60,500 bases of DNA from Glandiceps talaboti (Eukaryota > Hemichordata > Enteropneusta > Spengelidae). Both the position numbers and the translations under genes were made by a program. Below the pieces are notes generated by a model, which saw nothing but the letters and a program-made list of their open reading frames with translations, was not told the origin of the DNA and ran no database searches. The stretch is taken from positions 17,474,501 through 17,535,000 of the forward strand of contig NC_135553.1 in NCBI RefSeq assembly GCF_964340395.1, read 5' to 3'. Shown here piece after piece: positions 35,786 through 46,316 of the stretch (within the stretch, counting starts at the first letter, position 1; each line of letters starts with the position of its first letter).

Positions 35786-37639
35786 ATGTCGAAAGACTGT
35801 CAGAAACAAGTGAGGAAAGTGGAGCAAGCAGACAATCTTGAAGATTGTACCCAACCACACGGAACGTCTTTAAAGCAAGACAATATTCCATGTGATGAAT
35901 TGGTAGTGTTTAAGATAGTATTGCCATCCCACCACCCCCCCGGTCGTCATATCCAATGTCATAAAAACCAGGCACTCTTCCAAGCTATTCAAGAGTCTGG
36001 TAAATCACCTATATCCTGTGATAAAAGCATACCAGAAGTATTGGATGGGGAAAATGTTGATTATGTACCAAATTTAGGAATCCCTGCACAATTTATAAAA
36101 GGGAAACAAGTACGTATCACTTCACAGAAATGTCTTGATAAATATTCAAATGAAAGAAGGGAATACGAGGAAGGTCACCTCCCTAAAGATTCAGATCACT
36201 TCTTCATTCGTTTTGGTAAAGGGTGTGTTCAGAAACGACAATTAACATATCAACAACAAAGTTACTATATGAACACTAGATTACGAGTTGATTTCCTTCA
36301 AGGAGAGTCTTTCCAAAATGCTTTGTGTAAAGATGGTAGATTTAAAATAGAGTGTCTTGATAATTGTGAGCTCACTCATATTTCTACAGACAGTGTTGTC
36401 TCTTTAAGCTATATTGTGTCAGGAGAGTACATACATGCCGAATTCTATCTTAACTGGACACTGCAAACTGCAGGTCAGAAATCTAGTAGATCTTCTTTAA
36501 ACTCACCTGAAATATCTTCCGTAAAAAAGGGAAAATTTGAAGATGATAATGACTCTACATGTGAGGTTACTAATAATCCGACATGTACTTCATCATCAAA
36601 TTCAAGCAGTACACATGAACAAGCTGAAGGTATCCAAGTAAATGTGTTCACTGATCAAACCTTCACCTTAGATGATGTGAAAAGGGTCCTATCAAAACAT
36701 TTAGGGTTAGATTTTGAAGAAAAGGAAGATAAAAGAATTGATAATGCCAGAAGGAAAAAGATAGATGAGTATATGATTAAGGAATTCAGTCATTCCTTCC
36801 AAGCAACACCTGTTAGTGTGATTGAGAGATATAAGAAATCAACAGGCATAATATTTTGGCCTGGTGGCCACAGTTATGGCAATGGTACTTGTATACGTTT
36901 AGGGAGCAGGTATGTGATAACAAACCAACATGTTGTTGAAATGATTATGAAGGCCAAGGTTCAAGGTGGATTTTCTTGGTCAGATGTCAAGATAGTTTTT
37001 GGCTGGATTGAAGGAAATGATCCTGCTAAAGAAATATCATGTTCTATCAAACCTGTTGATGAAAACATCTCCATCTTTCGTGATGAAATCAAAGGCCTAG
37101 ATTTTGCAGTTTTGGAAGTTTATGCACTTGACAAGTCAGACTTACCCCCACCAGTAGGGAGTTATATTTCTGACTTTCCCCAATCCAAGAGCTCTCTGTA
37201 CATTGCTGGTCACCCACATTGTAAACCCCTGTTGATAGATACACACTGTGTTGCGTTGAATATTCAAGAAATGAAACATTTTCCACTGTGTTGGAAAATG
37301 GGACATTATCTTGAAGATGGTGTTAGTAAGGTTGAGCAAGCCCTAGATCCAACACGTCCCATTTATCAAACCTGTTTATTTGGAGGATCATCAGGTGCAC
37401 CCGTTTTTACAAATGAAGGTGAATTAGTTGCAATGCATGCACGAGGATTTCTTTTCAATGCAGGATTTACTATTAAGAGTGAATTTGAGCAAGGTGTCTC
37501 TATGCTAGCCATATTTCACCATATATATAATTTCATCCAAAAACAGACAACTGGAGATACACACACTATGTATGAACAGGTCTTCAAAGACTTGTTTCCT
37601 ACCTATGAATACCTATTGGAGAAGAATGTAGTTGTCTAG
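35786..37639 (+). CDS. FAM111-like trypsin-fold serine protease, 617 aa
   Basis: One uninterrupted coding exon. FAM111 proteins are nuclear proteases linked in vertebrates to replication and antiviral restriction; the role here is inferred from the family. The C-terminal half is a trypsin-fold protease. The triad is His382 in ITNQHVVEMI, Asp439 in LDFAVLEV and Ser536 in FGGSSGAPVF, all present. The N-terminal half has the FAM111-type stretch GESFQNALCKDGRFKIE (near residue 175), in the area where the family has ubiquitin-like modules. A Ser/Asp/Glu-rich linker lies at about 240-290. No signal peptide. I see no clear PCNA-binding box. An AG at 35771-35772, just 5' of the ATG, could be an acceptor for a non-coding first exon. 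Poly(A) signal AATAAA is at 38667-38672. Confidence 0.88.
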   Translation: MSKDCQKQVRKVEQADNLEDCTQPHGTSLKQDNIPCDELVVFKIVLPSHHPPGRHIQCHKNQALFQAIQESGKSPISCDKSIPEVLDGENVDYVPNLGIPAQFIKGKQVRITSQKCLDKYSNERREYEEGHLPKDSDHFFIRFGKGCVQKRQLTYQQQSYYMNTRLRVDFLQGESFQNALCKDGRFKIECLDNCELTHISTDSVVSLSYIVSGEYIHAEFYLNWTLQTAGQKSSRSSLNSPEISSVKKGKFEDDNDSTCEVTNNPTCTSSSNSSSTHEQAEGIQVNVFTDQTFTLDDVKRVLSKHLGLDFEEKEDKRIDNARRKKIDEYMIKEFSHSFQATPVSVIERYKKSTGIIFWPGGHSYGNGTCIRLGSRYVITNQHVVEMIMKAKVQGGFSWSDVKIVFGWIEGNDPAKEISCSIKPVDENISIFRDEIKGLDFAVLEVYALDKSDLPPPVGSYISDFPQSKSSLYIAGHPHCKPLLIDTHCVALNIQEMKHFPLCWKMGHYLEDGVSKVEQALDPTRPIYQTCLFGGSSGAPVFTNEGELVAMHARGFLFNAGFTIKSEFEQGVSMLAIFHHIYNFIQKQTTGDTHTMYEQVFKDLFPTYEYLLEKNVVV

Positions 37640-38690
37640 TTACAAGATACTAGAAGCATAGACACATTTCTTCTCCACTATCTATGATAGAAGTTATTTG
37701 CTGGCTAAATTACTGGGATCTCCAGCCATGGGATTTATTGCTTCTAAGGTGATGTTCCCTGTCATAGTCCCCATTGACAGAAAAATGTCACTGCAGATGG
37801 TGAGGTGAATGAAAATATAGATATGGGAGTAATACTAGATAGAACAGTGTATGTTAAAATACAGACAAGTAAGAAATTTCTTACTTCTCTGTGGTTAAAA
37901 ATACAATATTTTGCAAAGTTTTATAGCATCTTGTGAAGACTTTCTACTGAAGAAATCTCTATTCTGAAATATAGTTGTATACTGTGTTTTAATAATATGC
38001 AGGAAATGCATGCATAGCAATATTTAACTATATGAATCATTTTAGTGAACCAGTACACTGTCTTTTGTTACTTCTGAAAACTTTAAAAGCACATTGTGTG
38101 ATCATCCATGTAAAAATTCTGTCTAGATTTTTTGTGCCATTGTCAGAAATGTTAGTGCTTTTTAGATTTGTAGATGGTTAAAGATTTTCTTACTAAGCAG
38201 ATGTTTTAAGTACTATAATTTAGGAGTCAAATCGATAACGTGTTCTCATTTTACCAGGATAAATGTTATAAGTTAGGCAGCTCAAGTTTACTGTTTGAGA
38301 TTGACTTATTTAGAGTGCCTTTATAGTTTTTCAAGGTTGTGTTTTTATCGTCAGTGTAAGTGTAAAGAAATTGTAGATTCAGTTTACTATTACTACTTCA
38401 GATTTGCCCAAACATTGAGTTTAACAATATTGTATACACTTTGGACGTCATTGATTGTGTCTACAATTTTGCTGTACTTTTTTGAAATATAAGGATTGCC
38501 CTTATACTGCTAAGTTTCTATTACAGTGTAACCTTTGATACTTAGTGGATGTTAATGTTGTACAATTTATTCACAAAGCACTTTGTGGAAGATGTTATTA
38601 TATGCCAAACAGTAACAGTTCTGTGACGGCCATATTGTTACCAGAGTACAATATCTCTAAAAATGAAATAAATATTGAATTAGAAGATTT
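37640..38690 (+). terminator. probable 3' UTR and poly(A) signal of the protease gene
   Basis: About 1 kb without coding follows the stop codon and ends in AATAAA at 38667-38672, the first good signal downstream. The UTR length is inferred. Confidence 0.5.
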
Positions 38691-38773
38691 TTTTGTGTGA
38701 TTTCCTTGTTTATTAAAGCACAACTGTTAACTGAACATCAATAATGCTATTGAAATGGACAATGTGTCTACGT

Positions 38774-38896
38774 GTGTGTGTGTGTCTGTCTGTTTACGTG
38801 TGTGTGTATCTATGTGTCTGCCTGCCTGCCTGCCTGTCTGTCTGTCTGTCTGTCTGTCTGTGCATGTGTTTGTGCTCCGATTGGTGTGTGTGTGCA

Positions 38897-38937
<41 letters not shown>

Positions 38938-38964
38938 GACTGTCTGCCTGCATGTCTGTGTGCA

Positions 38965-39007
<43 letters not shown>

Positions 39008-39058
39008 GTGCATGTCTGTCTATATATATGTGTGTGTGTGTTGTGTGTGTGAGTGCGT
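38774..39058. repeat. TCTG / TGTG composite microsatellite
   Basis: Runs of TCTG broken by CCTG, GTGT and GCATGTC variants. The Cys/Val/Ser- or Thr/Asp/Arg-rich frames over it are repeat translations, not genes. Confidence 0.95.
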
Positions 39059-41435
39059 GCGTGCGAGCTTGAGCCAAATTATACGCAAAAACAAGTATTG
39101 GTGTTTTACCTGTCATTGATGATAATGTATCACTTTATAAAAGCATGGCAGTCAGAGATGAAAATCCGTCAGAAGAAAACCTAGAATCTGATTATTACCC
39201 CTGAAGTTATTACTTTGTTTTACATATTGAAGATATAAATGTAGTAGTAAATCAAAATTGGCAAGACTGAAATACAATGGGCCCAATGTATAAGTTGCAT
39301 ACCGTACCTCGTATATATATAACCCAGAAAAATGAGGGACATTATGATATTAGGGTTATAGCTGTCAAACTTGGTTAGACGCTCTATTGAGAGCTAGATT
39401 GGCTCTACTGCCCCTTCAGGTACACTAAGAAATGTGTATTACAAACAAGAAAAGACATAAAACGACATGGTCACCCATAATAAGGTGGTGATCACTGTAC
39501 GGTGACAGCTGATAGCTTTCTTTCTAAGAACGTCGACCGTGTGAGTCGTCATAGGTTGTATGGTTAAAAGTAGTTTTCTTTCTAAAATCGAATTTTTTTT
39601 CAAAATCGACATCTCAAATATTTCACATTTAATGTGAAATATTTGATTTTGAAAACTTGTCGATGATATAGTTTGATCGGTCGGCGTGAATGAAATAAAA
39701 ACTCAGCTATTGGATATTTATTGTTCTTTATTGGCTAAACGAAATACTTTTGTTCTTTATTAGTTTTTGTGTTTTGAAGTCCTGTATAAAGATTACATAT
39801 ATTAAACAAACTTGTAGTGTTAGTGGATGAAACAGACCGCTATAGCTTAAATCTGTTAAACGTCTTGATTTCGTTTCGTAGAGGAGTTATGTTGAACCTC
39901 GTTCTCAGATTTAAGAAGCAACTTGCAAGTTTTGCAGTTAATGTTATTAGTTTACTTCCTAGCATCTACACTGATTGGGGTTGTTATCTCCACACTCAAA
40001 CCAGGGGCTGTCTTTCTTTGGTTTAGTATATGAAGCAGGCCATGACGAATAGAGTAACTGGGATTTCAAGTTGGCCCGGGGGTGTCCCCTAGTTGTTTAA
40101 TGAATGTGTTTATATCTGTTTTTGTGTTACGTTTGGGATAATTCGATATAATAAGTACAGTATAGCTACTTGAGTACAAAAAGTGTCGACTGGTTTCTGC
40201 AGTAAATGAGTACAACATATAGTCTCAATCTTAGTCAACTAGTTTCGCACTTCAGTGCATTTTTCAAAAAAGTGTCAACTAGTTTCACACAGCACCATAG
40301 CTCATCGATTTCAGTTTGTCCTTGCCGATCTCCTAACACCAAAAATAAGGTTGAATGGGTTGCATTAGTTTTACGCGACAGAAATATCACCAGATTTCTC
40401 ACTGAAAACACGTTTTGTGATGTCAATATATAGAAAACTTATATACATGTACTGTCAATTTTACATGTTTAGGTTATGACGTTAGTTTTGCCAAAAAGGT
40501 AATGTACATGTGTCAGGATATCAAAGCGATTTTCCGTCTGTGATCACAGAGATAGGACAAAAATATCTACTTGAACGATTTACACCAAGGCCTTGATATC
40601 AGGCCTATTGCACGATTAGCTGATAGGTGGCGCTACACATGACAGCGAACTTGACTGGGTCACATTACCCCCAAGTTACCAATTCCTGTATTTATACAAT
40701 ATAAACGAGTTATATGGAAATACATGACCTCCCCAAAGCTAAACTCCAACTCAAACCCTGCCAACCACGTTTACTAACCTACAGTACAGCCTCGACTAAA
40801 ATTTGCTCAAGATTTGGAAATATTCAAATTAGGAAATTTTCAAGACCAAAAACAGTAAATTTGTATACTAGTAGAAAACATATTCAGTTATTTGGATTAA
40901 TAACCATTCAGAGAAGAGAATCTAAGATCATAGAACAATTAATATGTAGAACTTTATATCTACTGGCAAAATGAATATGTAAAATTATAGTATATCAAAT
41001 TGAAAAAACCCTACGAAACAGCGGTGCTATAAGCTAAACAAGCTTTTATCTTAATTTAGCTAAAATCGTCGTTGTGTTTTTGGTATTATAAAATTATACA
41101 GGGCTGTGTGGCATGGCATTGATCAAATTCAATTCAAATCAATGCAAAGTGCGCTTGTACATATATGAACAATTATCTAGGTCGTCAATTGTAAGGTCAC
41201 ATGACGTTTCATTCATTCAATGTTTGTGTGTGTGTTGCTAAGACGTGTACGTATACATGTATGTATGCCAGTGTTCACGATGTAAGGAGTGTCCCCGTCA
41301 AGACACAATGAAATGACATGTGTGTTAGCTGAAGTAGTTTGCTGTTGTAGCGACGTCTCAAGAATAAGGGTCTCCAGGTATTTATGTAGCTACACAGACC
41401 CGCTTTCCCTACGATATTCCATGTCGTAAACAGAC
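39059..41435. other. intergenic, presumptive 5' region of the TPR gene
   Basis: No gene was recognised. A hairpin formed by CAAATATTTCACATT and AATGTGAAATATTTG lies at about 39616-39647. Scattered short open frames have no family features. The last few hundred bases before 41436 should hold the promoter of the next gene, but I see no decisive element. Confidence 0.5.
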
Positions 41436-43265
41436 ATGGAGGAAAACGACGGAAAGAAATCCCTACGAAAGGTTCAGCGTGCTATCAGTTTCATTCATGG
41501 CGTGCGAAAAGAAACGAAGGAGAGACGTATTGTACGAGTGTTTTTCAGCTCTCCGTTCAGAGGTCTTGAACAGGAACGTCATGAACTGACGAAGAAATAC
41601 TGGCCTAGATTGTCCAGTATGTGCAGCAAAGCTGGCTACGAATTCGTACCGGTTGATTTGAGATGGGGTATCACTTCAGAGAAGACATCTAATGCTGGTA
41701 CACTGGAAGTGTGTCTGAGAGAGGTCGACAGAAGTGACCTTTTCGTTGGATTTTTTGGACAGGTGAATATTAAATGATGGCAAAATAAATATTTACTCAT
41801 AATATATATCATATATAAATGGCTGTTTTGTAAAAAATAAAGCCAATGTTAAATATCTCGACTTTAAAATGAATCAAAGTTACCGGTCAACGGATGTAAT
41901 CGATAATAGATCCATGTATGGTTCAACTCGAGTACTGATATCAAAGCATGATATGTCGATTTGTTCCGTTTACAGAGTGAGCATAAAATCGCCATAATGC
42001 GCTGACAGTTTTATGATAGTACATTGTCACTGTGACCTTGCTTTCAATGGCAGTTTTTGAATTCAGACTAAAATCGTGTAGTTTATTTAGTTATGCGATG
42101 CTATAGTTCCCATTTATTAGTTGGCTACTAAATATGTTTTAGAAAGTGGAATAAAATCAACAATTCTTTTTATAAAACAAATAACACAAAACAAGCGAGG
42201 AAAAAGTGAAAATCATCCGCTTGAATGATTGTTTAACTATGTGATTAGCTTTTTTAGGTCATGAGTTCGAGAAAAATACGTTTTGAGAAGAAATATTAAG
42301 AATGATAATATAATTAATTGTCTGCTAATTAACTACCATAACTTTTTATAATTTGAATAGAATAAACATAAATGTCACTCAATTTCATAATGCATGTATT
42401 TCATCGACCTATTATAGCGATATGGATGGAACGGGGAAAAGGATGAACTCTTACAGAGAAGTTTTGACGTTGCAGCAATCAAGTATCCGTGGGTGAACCA
42501 GTACAGAGACCGTTCCGTTACTGAATTAGAGTTTCTTCATGGTCATCTCAATCACCCTGGCAACAAGCCGGCCTGTTTCTTCTTCAGAGACAAGGTATGA
42601 TCTTAATTACCTTAGCAACAAACCAGCTCGTTTCTCCATCAGAGACAATAGAAGCTCAAGGTAGAATCTTAATCACCTTAGCAACAAACCAGCTCGTTTC
42701 TTCTTCAGAGACAAGGTATGATCTTAAGTACCTTAGCAACAAACCAGCTTATTTCTTCTTCAGAGACAAGCTCAAGGTAGAATCTTAATCACCTTAGCAA
42801 CAAACCAGCTCGTTTCTTCTTCAGAGACAAGGTTTCAGTGATCTTAAGTACCTTAGCAACAAACCAGCTTGTTCCTTCTTCAGAGACAAGGTATGGTCTT
42901 AATTACCTTAGCAACAAACCAGCTTATTTCTTCTTCAGGGACAAGGTAGGGTAGTTCGCAAGATTGAATCATATTTGGTTTTTTTTTTTCACCTACGCGT
43001 AAGGTATACAGTGACACGGAGAGTTCCATATACATGGCATTGTATGGTCAATTGAACGTGAAACGTTATTGTCGCAATCGGTAACTTAATTATAATATAT
43101 ATTTTTTTTCATTTGATTCAGGAATATGATGATGGTATGGAATCGAGGCTATGGTCATCAGGTGATGACGATGAAGCGAGCAAATATACCTCAAATACAG
43201 ACGGAGCCAGTGCTGGTCAACTATTGAATGACCTCAAAGAGAAGGTGAAAGGAACAAAAGATAAG
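41436..43265 (+). CDS. TPR-ATPase exons 1-3: DUF4062-like N-terminal domain
   Basis: Exon 1 encodes a basic leader, then [36 protein letters not shown] and [20 protein letters not shown], the signature of this domain. Exon 2 (42418-42594) begins [17 protein letters not shown] and ends in PACFFFRDK. Exon 3 (43122-43265) is acidic and Ser-rich ([13 protein letters not shown]) and ends [11 protein letters not shown]. All junctions are phase 0. The domain is thought to serve as an effector or recognition module in STAND-type proteins; its role here is not known. Confidence 0.88.
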
Positions 43266-46247
43266 GTAAGTTTGTAAGTTGGATTAATGATGATAGATTA
43301 ACATGTGACGTAACTTAGGGTTGAAATCCGCGCAATTCATTTCTGTACGTTTATTTGCATTAGATTTTATTTTCCATTAGTAGATGCGTGTCGTTGAATA
43401 TCATATCTAAGACTATTACACGAATGAGAAGCTAAACATACCGACTGTATAATATTCCTAAGTTAAAGACATCTGTGTTTATCATTCGTCACTTTGGGGT
43501 ACTTACGTTACTCTAATAAAGATAACTTTGGAAAATATCAAAATATGAATAACTTTATAGCCGCAAAAACATTCTCTCGCATACCTACCAGTAACACGAA
43601 ATATATACTGAGATGTTTTCGTAAAATATTGTGAAATTATCATCATACGTTATTAAAATGGATATAATTGAATTAGTCGATAATTTTATTTTTGTTAAAT
43701 GGTTGCTATTGACAAATTGAACTGTAATTTAATAGTTTCACTACATAGGCCATTCGTTGCAAATCGTTCCCATACAATCACTTTTAAACAGACATTGATG
43801 GCGCTGTTCTTGTCTATTGCAGTGCTTTGAATTTGTAGAAGGTTATGCTGACCCCCACACTGGTGCAGCATTGATGTTTGAAGCTGTCAAGAAATACCTA
43901 GAAGAAACCGTACTAGCTAATCCAGCTGAAGAGATTTCTGATCGTGAAAAAGAAACATTGCTTCATAATGCTTACTACATGAGTCGACTTGGAGTCGGTG
44001 CAAGACGTGAGTACGTTGGGGGAGATGAGTACTTGAAGGAAGTGGACAGACACGTACGAAGTGATGTAGAAGGCTACACAGACAAACCGTTGTTGGTTCT
44101 CGGAGACCCAGGTAAAATAACAACAACGCTGCCCTTGCACTGTTTGCAAAATGAATCTTATATGTAAACAAATAACGTAAAATGCATGCAGAACAATTTG
44201 AATAGTGGCGCTTGCTTTCGAAAGAAGTAGAGAAACTTGGAGTTACTAAAATATTAACATATTGAGAATGAGAGAGCAAGTATTATTTACGGCGGGGGGC
44301 GGGCGGGAGGGGGGGGGTTAGGAATCGCCTTGCGATTTTAAAAAAGCACCCCACCCCTCTGGGAAATTTATGGGTGCCCCCTCCCGCGCTGAAAACTTTC
44401 GGAAACAATTAAAAGGACATGCTTGAGGCTATTTGCATGTAGGACCCCCTGAATATTCCTCCGAACCCCCCCCCCCCCGATCGTAAAAAATGACGGCGCC
44501 CTAAGAAATGGAAACGATAGAATATTCCATCGTTTGACAGTATGACGTTTTATGACAGTCACACTTATTAAACAAATTTTCCGATCAAAGATAGATTAGC
44601 TCAATCCACCCAACCCAAAACACAGTTGCCTTTTTCAAAGTAAATAACAATGTTTGTAATGATTTTACAGGTTTTGGTAAAACAACTCTCTTGGCAAACT
44701 GGTTGCATAGACACAAGGAAGGACACCCGGATGACGTCACTGTTTATCATTTCGTTGGGTGTGCACCGAGAAGTACACGTAAGTAATAGAATGCATTGTA
44801 TAATGCTTCCTGTTCTTAGCATCCCTCATTTCTCGCCCGACCTCCCATCTACCCCACCCATCCTCGCAGCGCAGTACCGAATATATATTTTATATTAGTA
44901 TATAATCTTAAAATTGTTAGCTTATTTAGTTTTATCTTTATAAGTTATCTAATGACGTATGACTAAAATGTAGTCGTCAATTCATTTAAATATAAATTTG
45001 TCACAATATGCATTTTGATGATGATATAGTAATAGAAAATATACCAATAGATACACACGATAAGGTATATATGATAGACTAATTAGCTTTCAATTTGTTA
45101 AACTTTCTCAATTTGCGATACAATCTTAGATATGTGAGATGAACGTCTCGATGTTAAAGTATATCTTTTATTGCGAGCAAAATACAACAGTGTTTGACCA
45201 ACTGTATCCAGTTAGCCTGTCTCAAGCTGTACGACGGCCTACTATAGCAGTAAGTTTCCCTATTGATCACAGACACAGTGTAATCTTTCACTCCCTGATG
45301 TTTAATTAGTGTACATTTCACCAGTGGTGTTTTAAGTAGAGTCTTCAGGATAGGGACACTGTGGGATATCTAATCTGGTAGTTGCAATGTTGTATTGTGT
45401 TCTAGTTGCTAATTTAACATCGAATGTTGGAGTTGTTTGTTTACTGTCTGAGTGAACTGAGTGAGTGTATGTGTGTCATATTATCTGTGTAGTGACTAGC
45501 CAGCCTTGGTCTTGTCAACAATTTGTTTACTATTAAATATCAGGGAATGAAAGATTACACTGTGATCAATAGAGAAACTTGCTGTTAGTAGGTAGTTTTA
45601 GCACAGCTTGAGACAGGCTAAGAGATATACAATTGGTCGAACATTGTTGTACATCTGTAGATTGTAAACATCAAAAGATGGATTACAATAACAAATCGAC
45701 AGATCATGATGAAACTTTTTAGAAAACTGGTAGCAAATAAGATAGATTTTATTCAGATAACCAAACTGAAATTTTAGCTATATACTATAAGTTGGGTGAA
45801 TCTAAACACTTGACAATTTTCATTTTCTATTAATTATCAAAGAGGAGAAAGACATTCTAGTGAGGATGATAAAAGAACTGACTCTTCAGTTCGAAGAAAA
45901 ATGCGGTGAAGAAATCGGAGACGATAAATCACAAAAAGATGAAAAGAACGACAACGAAGTGACTAAGGAAGAAGATTCCAAGAAGGATTCATCATCGGAC
46001 CCAACGTCTTCAAAGAAGAAGAAAGACTTGAAACATAGATTTAAGGACCTAAGTGACAAGAAGACATATGAACTCCTTCAAGAACTTGATAAGATTCTAC
46101 AGAAAATTTCGGATAGTGGTAAACGTGCAGTAATCATTATTGATGCATTGAATAAAATGAATGTTACACATGAGACGAGAAAGGTTGGTTTACACAGTTT
46201 TACCTCTATCAATGCTTATTGTACCTTATCACTGATGATGGACACTG

Positions 46248-46316
<69 letters not shown>

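Noticed and set aside
38744-39116. Open frames of 60-129 codons rich in Cys/Val/Leu or Thr/Asp/Arg
   Set aside because: They are translations of TCTG/CAGA runs in several frames and both strands; the same happens at 49132-49536, 54644-54954, 55585-55685 and 59668-59925.
40714-40974. 86-codon frame (lysine- and leucine-rich)
   Set aside because: Isolated in AT-rich intergenic DNA, no homologous feature, no splice context or promoter that I could support.
42595-42952. Possible CRISPR-like array (regular repeats with short spacers)
   Set aside because: The units are diverged copies of the adjacent exon end with no unique spacers, in an animal intron.
44285-44505. G-quadruplex-type regulatory element
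   Set aside because: The G-runs look like part of an inverted-repeat element; nothing ties them to regulation of the host gene.
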